Shown here: piece by piece, positions 54,295 to 62,763 of the stretch
How positions within the stretch are numbered: the first letter of the stretch is position 1
Layout: each line of letters opens with the position of its first letter
Assembly (NCBI RefSeq): GCF_009765785.1
Contig: NZ_LMUT01000003.1
Span: 29,199-93,198, forward strand
Length of the DNA: 64,000 nt
Source of the DNA: Granulicella sp. L46
Lineage (GTDB): Bacteria > Acidobacteriota > Terriglobia > Terriglobales > Acidobacteriaceae
Direction of reading: 5' to 3'
Made by a program: the position numbers and the translations under genes
Notes under the pieces: model-generated
The model's input: only the letters and a program-made list of their open reading frames with translations
Database searches by the model: none
What the model was told of the DNA's origin: nothing

Positions 54295-55092
54295 CTACTG
54301 ATTCACGCCGCTTGCAAGATATCCGCCATCCACCGTAAGAATCTCGCCGGTCACAAACGATGCTGCGTCAGACGCAAGAAACACCGCCGCGCCCGCCACC
54401 TCTTCCAGACGGCCGAAGCGGGCCATCGGTGTGCGAAGAATCTCTTCGCGGCCGCGCGCCGTCGTGAACAGCAGCTCGCGATTGAGGTCGGTAGGAAAGA
54501 TTCCCGGCGCGATCCCATTCACGCGCACGTTCTTCGCCGCAAACTCTACCGCCAGCGACCTCGTCAGTGCGGCAACGCCAGCCTTGCTTGCGCCGTACGC
54601 TGCCACTTCGTGAAACGCGACGAAGCTTGAAAGTGAAGCGATGTTGATGATGCTGCCGCGTCCCTGCTCCAGCATCGTTCGGCCAAAGATCTGGCAGGCC
54701 CGCAGCGTGCCAGTTAAATTCGTATCGAAGATGCGCTGCCAGGTCTCTTCCGGACAATCGATCGTCGGCAGGCGCGCTGTAATGCCGGCGGCGTTCACCA
54801 GGATCTCCACGCTCCCAAACTCCTGCAGGACGCCAGCATGCAGCGCCTCCAGGCTATCCCGCTGCAAGACATCCGAGCACAAACGCAACGTGCGCCGGCC
54901 CTCCGCTTCAATGGCCGCAGCGACCTCCTCTACCTGCTCGCTGCGTCGTGAGCTCGCCACCACATTCGCACCGGCGCGCGCCAGACCCAACGCAATCTCG
55001 CGCCCTAGCCCGGACGTTCCACCCACCACCACGGCACATCGTCCGGACAGATCGAAGGTGCTGGTCGATCGATCATTCCTAGGGGTCTCCAA
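54295..55092 (-). CDS. SDR oxidoreductase, KduD/gluconate dehydrogenase-like
   Basis: A 265-residue short-chain dehydrogenase. NAD loop VVVGGTSGLGREIALG (21-36), NAAGI at 100-104, active site Ser153 (NIASLSS), Tyr166 and Lys170 (YGASKAG), and C-terminal FVTGEILTVDGGYLASG. Relatives include 2-deoxy-D-gluconate 3-dehydrogenase (KduD) and gluconate 5-dehydrogenase, which fit the sugar-acid genes around, but the substrate cannot be told for sure. It reads away from the glycoside hydrolase gene across a 234-base control region. Confidence 0.87.
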   Translation of the reverse strand: METPRNDRSTSTFDLSGRCAVVVGGTSGLGREIALGLARAGANVVASSRRSEQVEEVAAAIEAEGRRTLRLCSDVLQRDSLEALHAGVLQEFGSVEILVNAAGITARLPTIDCPEETWQRIFDTNLTGTLRACQIFGRTMLEQGRGSIINIASLSSFVAFHEVAAYGASKAGVAALTRSLAVEFAAKNVRVNGIAPGIFPTDLNRELLFTTARGREEILRTPMARFGRLEEVAGAAVFLASDAASFVTGEILTVDGGYLASGVNQ

Positions 55093-55326
55093 CGAATTCA
55101 GCTCCTACAATCTCGCGATAGTGCGCGACCGTTGTGCCCCATCATAGCCGATCTCTCAGCGCCAGAGAATCGCGCGATCCTCGACGGCCGGCACTGCCCG
55201 GGTCGTGCATAGTTTGGCTGCCGCACGAATATCGCGCCGCTGATTGAGCATTGGATAACCCAACCCACCGCTCATTCGACTACTATCAATTCGTTGCACT
55301 GACGTCGACCAATCTGTGAGGGAAAC

Positions 55327-56436
55327 ATGAAGTTAGGAGCAAGGATTCTTTGCCTGTTGCTGGCGTCGAGCGGAGCCATCGCCCAGCACCCGGCGCGCTG
55401 GTCTGCCGAAAAGGCAAACGCGTGGTACGCACAACAACCCTGGTTGGTCGGCGCAAACTATGTTCCCTCCGACGCGATCAACCAGCTCGAAATGTTTCAG
55501 GCCGCGACCTGGAACCCGCAGCTCAACGACAAAGAACTTGGCATGGCGCAGGGCATCGGCATGAACACCATGCGCGTCTTCCTGCAGGATCAGCTCTGGC
55601 AGCAGGATCCCGAAGGCTTCAAGCAGCGCCTTGACGCCTTCCTCACGATCGCCTCGAAGCACGGCATCAAGCCCATCCTCGTGCTATTCGACTCCTGCTG
55701 GGATCCGAACCCAAAGCTCGGCCCGCAGCATCCGCCCATTCCCGGCGTGCATAACTCCGGCTGGGTGCAGAGCCCCGGCATGGCAGAGCTTACCGATTCG
55801 GCCGCCGAGCCGAAGCTCGAAGCTTACGTGAAGGGCGTCGTCGGAGCGTTCGCCAACGATCCCCGCATTCTCGCGTGGGATGTGTGGAACGAGCCCGATA
55901 ATGGCGCCGATCAATATGGCCCTCAGCCGCACAAGACCGAGCGCGTCGACCATCTTCTCCCCCTCGCCTTCGCCTGGGCGCGCGAAGAGCATCCTACCCA
56001 GCCCCTCACCAGCGGCGTGTGGATAGGTGACTGGTCGCACCCCGACCGTGAGAGCGCGACCACAAAAATTCAGCTCGCCGAATCCGACGTCATCAGCTTC
56101 CACAACTACGGCTGGCCCGAAGAGTTTGAAGCGCGCATCAAGGAACTCCAACCCCTCGGCCGCCCCATCATCTGCACCGAGTACATGGCGCGCGGCGCTG
56201 GCAGCACCTTCGACAACAGCCTGCCCATCGCCAAGCAGTATCATGTGGCGGCGATCAATTGGGGCCTCGTCGCCGGCAAGACCCAGACCTACTATCCGTG
56301 GGACTCGTGGCAGCACCCCTACGTCCTATCCCAACCCACCGTCTGGTTCCACGAGGTCTTTCGCCAGGACGACACGCCCTACCGTCAGCATGAGGTCGAC
56401 CTGATCCGCCAACTCACCGGCCGCGGAACACCCTAG
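55327..56436 (+). CDS. Secreted glycoside hydrolase, cellulase-like (clan A)
   Basis: A 369-residue exported enzyme (signal peptide about 1-19, ending AIA-Q). The TIM barrel carries the two catalytic glutamates of clan GH-A: acid/base Glu189 (WDVWNEPDN) and nucleophile Glu285 (IICTEYMAR). It resembles GH5-like 1,4-beta-xylanase or mannanase sequences annotated in Acidobacteria and Planctomycetes, but the subfamily cannot be told by eye. GTGAGGGAAAC precedes the ATG. The sugar kinase gene follows after 30 bases, so it is likely the first gene of a catabolic unit. Confidence 0.85.
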   Translation: MKLGARILCLLLASSGAIAQHPARWSAEKANAWYAQQPWLVGANYVPSDAINQLEMFQAATWNPQLNDKELGMAQGIGMNTMRVFLQDQLWQQDPEGFKQRLDAFLTIASKHGIKPILVLFDSCWDPNPKLGPQHPPIPGVHNSGWVQSPGMAELTDSAAEPKLEAYVKGVVGAFANDPRILAWDVWNEPDNGADQYGPQPHKTERVDHLLPLAFAWAREEHPTQPLTSGVWIGDWSHPDRESATTKIQLAESDVISFHNYGWPEEFEARIKELQPLGRPIICTEYMARGAGSTFDNSLPIAKQYHVAAINWGLVAGKTQTYYPWDSWQHPYVLSQPTVWFHEVFRQDDTPYRQHEVDLIRQLTGRGTP

Positions 56437-56466
56437 CCGCAGCGCACCTGGAGATAGCAAACTGCC

Positions 56467-57585
56467 ATGAACGAAGCGCTCAACCAGCTGCCCGCACCCT
56501 ACGGTCTCGCACTCCGTCCGGCCTCCGCTTGCCGCTGGGACCTGGTTTCTCTCGGCGAAGTAATGCTGCGCTTCGATCCCGGCGAAGGCCGCATCGTTGG
56601 CGCGCGCAGCTTTCGCGTGTGGGAGGGTGGCGGCGAGTACAACGTAGCCCGCGGTCTTCGCCGCTGCTTTGGCCTGCGCACCTCCATTGCCACCGCGCTG
56701 GTCGACAACCCCGTCGGCCGCCTGGTCGAAGACCTCATCCTGCAAGGTGGCGTCGACACCTCGCACATCCAATGGTCGCCCTTCGACGGCGTTGGCCGCG
56801 ATGCGCGCAACGGCATTTACTTCCTCGAGCGCGGCTTCGGCGTCCGCGCGGGCCTCGGCATGATGGACCGCGGCCACACGGCTATATCGCAGCTAAAGCC
56901 CGGCACCATCGATTGGGACGCACTCTTCGGCACGGAAGGTGTGCGAGTGTTCCACACCGGCGGCATCATGGCCGCGCTCTCGGAAGACGCGACCGAGGTT
57001 GTGCGCGAAGCCATCGCCGCCGCTCGCCGCCACGGCACGATCGTCAGCTACGACGGCAACTATCGCGCCTCGCTGTGGAAGTCTCGCGGAGGGCGTGAGC
57101 GCTCCGTCGAGGTCAACCGCTCCATCCTTCCCCAGGTCGACGTATTCTTCGGCCACGAAGGCGACGTAGCTGCAGCGCTCGGCGAGGATGCCCACCGCCC
57201 TGCCTGGCACACGCTCGACACCTTCGCGCCTATGGCGGAACGCGTTGTCGCCGAGTACCCGAACATCAAGGTCCTTGCCACCACCATCCGCCGCCCTCAC
57301 ACCGCGAATCGCAATAGCTGGAGCGCCTTTGCTTTCGCCGACAACAAAGCCATTGCCGGCGTTGCCTTCGAAGATCTCGACATCCTCGACCGCGTCGGCG
57401 GCGGTGACTCCTTCGCGGCCGGCTTGATCTATGGCCTCCTCAGCGGCAAGGATCTCGCCTGGTCGCTCAACTGCGGCATCGCTCACGGGGCGCTCGCCAT
57501 GACCACCCCCGGGGACGCCTCCATGGCCACTCTCCCCGAGGTCGAGCGCCTCATGAGCGGCAGCCTTCCCGGCACGCTTCGCTGA
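56467..57585 (+). CDS. kdgK: PfkB-family sugar kinase, 2-dehydro-3-deoxygluconokinase-like
   Basis: A 372-residue ribokinase-type kinase. Start of the core: DLVSLGEVMLRFDPGEGR; sugar-binding WEGGGEYNVARGLRR; catalytic base Asp314 in DRVGGGDSFAAGL, also the ATP anion hole. The two motifs match KdgK, phosphorylating 2-keto-3-deoxygluconate to the 6-phosphate. It is about 30 residues longer at the N-terminus than the typical enzyme. It lies between the glycoside hydrolase gene and the LacI-family gene, consistent with uronate breakdown. Confidence 0.85.
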   Translation: MNEALNQLPAPYGLALRPASACRWDLVSLGEVMLRFDPGEGRIVGARSFRVWEGGGEYNVARGLRRCFGLRTSIATALVDNPVGRLVEDLILQGGVDTSHIQWSPFDGVGRDARNGIYFLERGFGVRAGLGMMDRGHTAISQLKPGTIDWDALFGTEGVRVFHTGGIMAALSEDATEVVREAIAAARRHGTIVSYDGNYRASLWKSRGGRERSVEVNRSILPQVDVFFGHEGDVAAALGEDAHRPAWHTLDTFAPMAERVVAEYPNIKVLATTIRRPHTANRNSWSAFAFADNKAIAGVAFEDLDILDRVGGGDSFAAGLIYGLLSGKDLAWSLNCGIAHGALAMTTPGDASMATLPEVERLMSGSLPGTLR

Positions 57586-57612
57586 ATTCCCTCTGTCGCC
57601 AACCCACCCTGT

Positions 57613-57685
57613 ACAATCGCAGGTACCACGACAAACGATTGTCTATCTCTTTGGTCTGATAAGCCTTGTATACTCAAGCGATTGT
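57613..57685 (+). promoter_or_regulatory. Cluster of CGATTGT half-sites before the LacI-family gene
   Basis: ACAATCG lies at 57613-57619 (reverse direction) and CGATTGT at 57636-57642 and 57679-57685. The middle one forms the near-palindrome ACAAA-CG-ATTGT with a central CG, as in LacI-family operators; the third is TCAAG-CG-ATTGT. The cluster lies 28-100 bases before the regulator gene, so it probably gives autoregulation. Confidence 0.45.
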
Positions 57686-57712
57686 GAAGGACATTCCCAG
57701 ACCGAACGTGAG

Positions 57713-58798
57713 ATGGTTCGAGACCGAGCCACGGAGCGACGCATGAGAACGAAGCCGCCGAGTCCGCCAGACCCCGTTCTGCCTCCCAAGAAACGGACCA
57801 GCCTCAAGGACCTCGCCACGTATCTTGGCGTCTCGCAGACCACCGTCTCCTTCGTTCTGAACGATGCCCCCCTGGCCAAGAACCTGACCGAGGAAACGCG
57901 CCGCCGGGTCCATGAAGCGGCACGCAAGTTCAACTACCGGCCGAGCTACTTCGCTCTGAATCTTCATAAAACCGGCAGCGATTCGGTCGGCGTCATCGTC
58001 CCCGAACATAGCGAAGGTTACTTCACCGTCGTCATGGATGGAGTCGAGCGCTATCTCCTGCAGAAGCACTTCCTCTACTTCACCGCCTGCCATTACGGCA
58101 AGCAGAAGCTTGTCAAGGAGTACTCGGAGCTGCTGATGAATCGCGGTGCCGAGGGCTTGCTGCTGCTCAACACCAACGCCGACTTCGACACTCCGCTGCC
58201 CGTCGTCACCATCTCCGGCCACAAGGAGAAGGAGGGCGTCACCAACGTCTTCATCGACCACCGCGCCGCCGCTCGCCTGGCCATCCGCCACCTCTACGAC
58301 CTCGGCCACCGCAAGATCGCCTTCATGAAGGGCCACCGCTCCGTCATGGACACCGACTTCCGCTGGGAGGCCATGATGCAGGTTGCCCGCGAATTCGGCG
58401 TCGAGCCCACCCCGGAGCGCACCGTGCAACTCGTGGTCGGCGGATGGACCCCGCAGATCGGCTACGAGCCCACCCAACGCCTGCTCTCCGCCACCCGCGA
58501 CTTCACCGCCCTCATCTGCTTCAACGATACCGCCGCCATCGGCGCCATGCGCGTACTGCACGAGTCCGGCATGCGCGTGCCCAACGACGTCTCCGTCATC
58601 GGCTTCGACGACATCGTTTCAGCTGAATTTCATGTGCCGAGTCTGACAACCATCCGTCAGCCGCTCAAGCACATGGGCAAGCTCGCCGCCAGCATCCTGC
58701 TGGACCGCATCGCCAACCCCGCCGCGCAATACGCCTCCAGCATCCCCGTCAAGCCAGCACTCATCGTCCGCGAATCCACCGCACCGGTAGCACGCTAG
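57713..58798 (+). CDS. LacI-family transcriptional regulator
   Basis: A 361-residue regulator. N-terminal helix-turn-helix with hinge: TSLKDLATYLGVSQTTVSFVL (about 29-49), then RRRVHEAARKFNYRPSYFA. The periplasmic-binding-like sensor domain follows (VGVIVPEHSEGYFTVVMDGV, ending PSLTTIRQPLKHMGKLAA). It should bind a sugar or uronate intermediate and control the adjacent genes. The start is uncertain: ATG 57713 or ATG 57743; the latter would remove ten basic residues. The half-sites upstream are good candidates for its operator. Confidence 0.92.
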   Translation: MVRDRATERRMRTKPPSPPDPVLPPKKRTSLKDLATYLGVSQTTVSFVLNDAPLAKNLTEETRRRVHEAARKFNYRPSYFALNLHKTGSDSVGVIVPEHSEGYFTVVMDGVERYLLQKHFLYFTACHYGKQKLVKEYSELLMNRGAEGLLLLNTNADFDTPLPVVTISGHKEKEGVTNVFIDHRAAARLAIRHLYDLGHRKIAFMKGHRSVMDTDFRWEAMMQVAREFGVEPTPERTVQLVVGGWTPQIGYEPTQRLLSATRDFTALICFNDTAAIGAMRVLHESGMRVPNDVSVIGFDDIVSAEFHVPSLTTIRQPLKHMGKLAASILLDRIANPAAQYASSIPVKPALIVRESTAPVAR

Positions 58799-58901
58799 AA
58801 CCTCCCCTCCCGCTGGTACAATTTCCGGGCAGGTCAGGGTCGCCGCGCGCCGCAAGTTCACCAGCGAAGCACAAGTTTTGTATGCAGAGGAGTAAAGCAA
58901 A

Positions 58902-60149
58902 ATGGTAATGACGCGCCGGGAATTCGCCCTGTCGATTGCAGCTGCAAGCAGCATGGGTTCTTCCTTATTCGACCCTGCGCTTTCCCCAATGGGTGTTCCC
59001 CGCGGCGTAGTTCCCGGTCGAGTCACCTGGGCACACGATCCGGCGGCTGTGAGCTGGGACGGAACAGGTTCCTGGTGGGCCGACGCCAACAACAACCAGG
59101 CTGCGATTGACCGCATGGTCTCCCGTTCCATCCGCGGTCTCACCAATCAAAAGAGCGACGCCCAGGCATGGAACGCCATCTTCCGCTATTTCAATCGCAC
59201 TCACGATCGCGGCAACGTCGGATACAAGGCGGGCGAGAAAGTCGCAATCAAACCGAACCTGAACAACACTACGGATCATGGCACGATCGACCGTCTCAAC
59301 TCGTCGCCCCATCTCATTCTTGCGCTCGTCCGCCAGTTGACCGGTCCGGGAAAAGTACCGCAAGCGTCGATCACCGTCTTCGACACCAGCCGGTTTATCC
59401 CAGGCAATCTCTACGACAAGATTCACGGTGAGTTTCCCGGCGTCGTGTTCGTAGACCATATTGGCGGCGACGGGCGACAGAAGGCCGAGTTCAAGGCCAA
59501 CGCGATCCCCTTCTCGGTTCCCAGCCGCAATGCTTCGGGACTCGATACCACGGTCGTCGAGGCAACTTACCTAATCGATGCGGCACTGCTCAAAGGCCAT
59601 GTGAGTTCAGGCATCACACTTTGCGCCAAGAACCTCTTCGGCGCCACCAGCATCAACCCGGACTGGCGCAAAAACGCGCACGACGGCTTCCCGCCTAACC
59701 ACGACGGCTCGCCCAGTTACTCGGCATTCGTGGATTTTCTCGGTCACAAGGATCTTGGCGAGAAGACAATGCTCTTCATCGTCGACGCCCTCTATGGAAG
59801 CCAGAACGCGGATGGACCACCCATGCGCAAATGGAAGATGGCCCCGTTCAACGATGCCTGGCCAAGCAGCATCTTCATGTCGCTGGACGGCGTCGCAGTC
59901 GATTCAGTCGGCTTCGATTTTCTGACCTCGGAATGGCCTGAGCTTGTGGACATTAAGAATGCCGACAATTATCTGCGCGAAGCTGCTCTGGCGAATGATC
60001 CGCCTTCGAAGACGTTTTACGATCCTGAACGCGACGGCATCCGCTGCCGCAGTCTTGGCGTTCACGAGCATTGGAACAATGGAACAGACAAGAAGTACTC
60101 GGGCAATTTAGGAAAGGCGCATGGGATCGAGCTCTTCCAGGTAGGCTGA
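58902..60149 (+). CDS. DUF362 protein with Tat-type signal
   Basis: A 415-residue protein with a Tat-like signal (MTRREFALSIAAASSMG). The DUF362 domain contains VAIKPNLNNTT, VFVDHIGGDG, EATYLIDAALLKGHVSSG, CAKNLFGA and MSLDGVAVDSVGFDFL. DUF362 proteins are often annotated iron-sulphur proteins, but no ferredoxin-like cysteine cluster is seen here. Function is unknown. GAGGAGTAAAGC precedes the ATG. It follows the LacI-family gene in the same direction with a 103-base gap, and no operator half-site is seen in that gap. Confidence 0.82.
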   Translation: MVMTRREFALSIAAASSMGSSLFDPALSPMGVPRGVVPGRVTWAHDPAAVSWDGTGSWWADANNNQAAIDRMVSRSIRGLTNQKSDAQAWNAIFRYFNRTHDRGNVGYKAGEKVAIKPNLNNTTDHGTIDRLNSSPHLILALVRQLTGPGKVPQASITVFDTSRFIPGNLYDKIHGEFPGVVFVDHIGGDGRQKAEFKANAIPFSVPSRNASGLDTTVVEATYLIDAALLKGHVSSGITLCAKNLFGATSINPDWRKNAHDGFPPNHDGSPSYSAFVDFLGHKDLGEKTMLFIVDALYGSQNADGPPMRKWKMAPFNDAWPSSIFMSLDGVAVDSVGFDFLTSEWPELVDIKNADNYLREAALANDPPSKTFYDPERDGIRCRSLGVHEHWNNGTDKKYSGNLGKAHGIELFQVG

Positions 60150-60197
60150 TTGCGGAGCTGAGGGGAGCTACAGGGCTTCGCTGACCAGGAAAACGTT

Positions 60198-60275
60198 TGG
60201 CGTCCCCGACGGGATTCGAACCACGTGTTTACACCATGAGTGTGGTGTCGTCCTGGGCCACTAGACGACGGGGAC
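60198..60275 (-). tRNA. tRNA-Glu-like gene with irregular anticodon and T arms
   Basis: On the minus strand the sequence begins GUCCCCGUCGUCUAGUGGCC and ends CGGGGACG with encoded CCA. The acceptor stem is perfect, the D arm (GUCUAGUGGCCCAGGAC) is of tRNA-Glu type and the T loop is UUCGAAU. But the length is 75 before CCA, two more than a standard tRNA-Glu. The anticodon stem ACACC/GGUGU closes an eight-base loop ACACUCAU, and the T stem has an extra U (ACGUGG against CCCGU). A CUC anticodon (Glu) is the best reading, without U33. It may be a decayed or unusual tRNA. Confidence 0.7.
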
Positions 60276-60482
60276 ATTCGCTTAAGGCATTCCTGATTGC
60301 TGCCTAAGCCGTTGCTGATTATAAGGGGTGGACATCCCCAACGGGCCTCGAAGCGCCCGTCCACCACGAAGGCGGGAAACAACCTGCTCTCCCTAGTCTC
60401 GCGGACGCAGGAGCATTTTGCAACTCACGCCACGCGGTGCTGAAGCGGATCCCAACACTGCCGCGAGGAGTGCATCGGCAAA

Positions 60483-61769
60483 TTATCGCAGCAACCGCAC
60501 ATTCATCTTCAGCTGATACGCCACGGGTCTTCCGTCTTCCGTAGCAGGGATAAACTTCCAGTCCCTTGCCGCTTGCACTAACTCCGGATCGCTTCCCGGT
60601 GCCAGCATCCTCGCCGCTTCCACCTTGCCGGCAGCATCAATCGTTAGCAGAACGGTCTCCACTCCCTGTGCTAACGACTGCTCCGATTCCGTCGGTGGCG
60701 GCCTCCACATCAGAATTGCCTTTGGCTCCTTATCCGCGGCATAAAGCCCCGTCGATCGCTCGTCCTTTACGAGCACCGGGCCCTCGTGCCCACTCACTCC
60801 CAGAGCACCGTACATCATCCGGCCACCGTTCTGCTGCGACGGATCTGACTTCAGATACTCGTACACCGCAGGCCTCTCCATCCACTTAGGCGGCAGCGCC
60901 GCAGACGCCACCTTCGCCACCTGTGTCTCGATTCCGCGCGCACGTGCCGCCATCATCGCTGCCTTCACTCGCGCCACGTCGCCAGCCGGCCACGCACGCT
61001 CCAATTCTGCCCACGCCCGTTCCTGCCTGCCGCTGTACAGGTAAGCCCACGCGATTTCCAGCACCGCCGCCTTTGTCTTCCGCAGCCGAACCTCGTCCTC
61101 AGTCCGAACCGAGCCGGAGTTGAGCTGCCCGTCGCTGCTTCGAAACTCCTCCAACTCCTTCGCCGTCACGCCGTCACGCAGCGCTGCAATCTGATGGTCA
61201 TACAGCGCGCGGTACCACGCACTCACGTCGAGCAGCCGTCCGTGCTCAAACCGCAGCGCCAGCACCGGAGGAGACGTGAAGTCTGCACGTTCCAGCCCGT
61301 CAAAACCCTCCACCGCCCCCGCATCCGTCGTCCAGATCGCCACCTGCCCATTGAACTCCGCATCGACCGCTCGATACGACTGTCCGCCCGTGAGCGTCAG
61401 CAGGTGCCGCGGCTTCCTCTCCATCGACCAGATCTCATAGTGCGCGTTCCAGTCATCCTGCGCGGGCCGCACCACAAAGGCAGCCACCGGCACGCCTAAC
61501 CCCAGGTCGGCTCCAAGCACGTCGATATCCACCTGCGCTGCCGTCTGCACCACCACCGCCCTCTCGTTGCCCCAGCGCAGCACCGCTTCGCAGGCTCGAG
61601 TGGCAAATCCTCCGTTCCTGACCGCACCTACGCGCAATGTCACGGCAGTCGGAAAACTCGCCTCGAAGTGCCCGGTTCCCCGGTCGCACACCACTTGCCG
61701 CGACTGCGCCCATCCCCCGCTCCATGCCACACAGATCAGCAGCACCACCCACTGCTTTGTCGGTCTCAT
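60483..61769 (-). CDS. Exported protein with TonB C-terminal domain
   Basis: A 428-residue protein. The start at 61769 (MRPTKQWVVLLICVAWSGGW) gives a signal peptide; a longer frame from 61865 adds 32 basic residues. The mature part is of unknown fold with long helical segments (about 210-290), and the last 60 residues are a TonB-C-like domain (ETVLLTIDAAGKVEAARML ... ELVQAARDWKFIPATEDGRPV). Such Acidobacteria proteins link to energised transport or are of unknown role. No TonB-dependent receptor is next to it. Confidence 0.78.
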   Translation of the reverse strand: MRPTKQWVVLLICVAWSGGWAQSRQVVCDRGTGHFEASFPTAVTLRVGAVRNGGFATRACEAVLRWGNERAVVVQTAAQVDIDVLGADLGLGVPVAAFVVRPAQDDWNAHYEIWSMERKPRHLLTLTGGQSYRAVDAEFNGQVAIWTTDAGAVEGFDGLERADFTSPPVLALRFEHGRLLDVSAWYRALYDHQIAALRDGVTAKELEEFRSSDGQLNSGSVRTEDEVRLRKTKAAVLEIAWAYLYSGRQERAWAELERAWPAGDVARVKAAMMAARARGIETQVAKVASAALPPKWMERPAVYEYLKSDPSQQNGGRMMYGALGVSGHEGPVLVKDERSTGLYAADKEPKAILMWRPPPTESEQSLAQGVETVLLTIDAAGKVEAARMLAPGSDPELVQAARDWKFIPATEDGRPVAYQLKMNVRLLR

Positions 61770-61865
61770 CTTCCGTCTTGCCTCCCGCGGGCGTGGACAC
61801 ACGCTCCACCGGCCCGCTTCCGAGCGCGATCGAAATGCAGATCCACTGAAGCATAATCGAATCAT

Positions 61866-62278
61866 TCAGGAAACGCTTTGCGCAGGGTGGTGGCAGAAAC
61901 CTGTCAAGCCCCCGAGGCCTCCCAATAACGCCAAAACCCGCATGAACACTAGCGATAAATCTTTCCCAAACTTGGCATAGTTACCCCCTCCAACTAGCTA
62001 CAATTGAAGTAGTGCCTCTTCCAATCCGTCCCCAATCAGCAGTCGCGTGCACACCTCCGCGCGCTAAATTGCGGAACACTCGCTCGAATGCGCGGCTAAA
62101 GTCTTTAGAAGGGTACTTTTACCCTTAAAGTCTCTGATTGGCCTACTTTAGGAGCCATTCCAAGCGTACCCAAGTCATACTTTTGCCACCTAACTCGTTT
62201 GCAGAGACTACTTTGGGGACAAAGTATGGGGGAGGGGGTGGGGGGGGGTGCCTCCAACGCTCAACCTTCGCGTGCAAC
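61866..62278. other. Gene-free region with hairpins and a G-run
   Basis: No gene is supported between the TonB-domain gene and the ATP synthase genes. The region has lower GC in part. It holds a TAAAGTCT direct repeat (62097-62104 and 62126-62133) around a hairpin with 11 paired bases and a two-base bulge (CTTTA..AGGGTA with TACCCTTAAAG, 62103-62130). A second hairpin is TACTTTG-GGGA-CAAAGTA (62209-62226), and a G-run of about 20 of 22 bases (62227-62249) follows directly. This could be an RNA leader, a regulator site, or a replication pause site. Confidence 0.5.
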
Positions 62279-62303
62279 AAAAAACCCCGCTTGCGCGAGG
62301 CTT
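62279..62303 (-). terminator. Rho-independent terminator of the atp operon
   Basis: On the minus strand, downstream of atpC, CCTCGC-GCAA-GCGGGG forms a six-base stem with one T-G pair and a tetraloop, followed by TTTTTT. This ends the atp transcript. Confidence 0.85.
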
Positions 62304-62329
62304 TGCTGCTTCAACAAATTTTCAGCGAC

Positions 62330-62761
62330 TCAATGCTTCCCTTGCGCGCTCGCGATCTTCTCTTCGGCGACGCGCGTCACGGCATTGGCCTCGTCATACT
62401 TGGCCTGATCGTCGCCAGCTTGGTCCCAAAGCTCCTGACCATGCTGGAGCTCAGCCTGAGCCTCGGCGGGATCAATCTCATCAGGATGCAACGCGGTCTC
62501 CGCCAGGATGGTCACCCGCTCCGGCAGCACCTCCGCAAAGCCCCAGGCCACGAAGAAGGTCTGCTCGCCAGCCGAGCCGCCATGCAGACGCACCTCGCCC
62601 GCACCCAGCTCCGCCAGCAGCGGCGCCGCGCCGTACAGCGTCTCCATGTAGCCCGACATCGACGGTAACTCGACCGCCGTCGCCGTAGCATCCAGCAGCA
62701 CCCGGTCCGGCGTTACCAGCCGTACCGTCAGCAGCCCCGAATTGTTTCCAGCCTCAGCCAT
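62330..62761 (-). CDS. atpC: ATP synthase F1 epsilon subunit
   Basis: A 143-residue epsilon subunit of the F1 part. The N-terminal beta-sandwich has LLTVRLVTPDRVLLDATATAVELP and GYMETLYGAAPLLAELGAG, where most relatives have GxMGVLPGH, a common conservative difference. The C-terminal helical hairpin follows (AEAQAELQHGQELWDQ). It regulates ATP hydrolysis and couples rotor to catalysis. Its ATG lies two bases after the atpD stop, and a terminator follows, so it is last in the operon. Confidence 0.92.
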   Translation of the reverse strand: MAEAGNNSGLLTVRLVTPDRVLLDATATAVELPSMSGYMETLYGAAPLLAELGAGEVRLHGGSAGEQTFFVAWGFAEVLPERVTILAETALHPDEIDPAEAQAELQHGQELWDQAGDDQAKYDEANAVTRVAEEKIASAQGKH

Positions 62762-62763
62762 GG

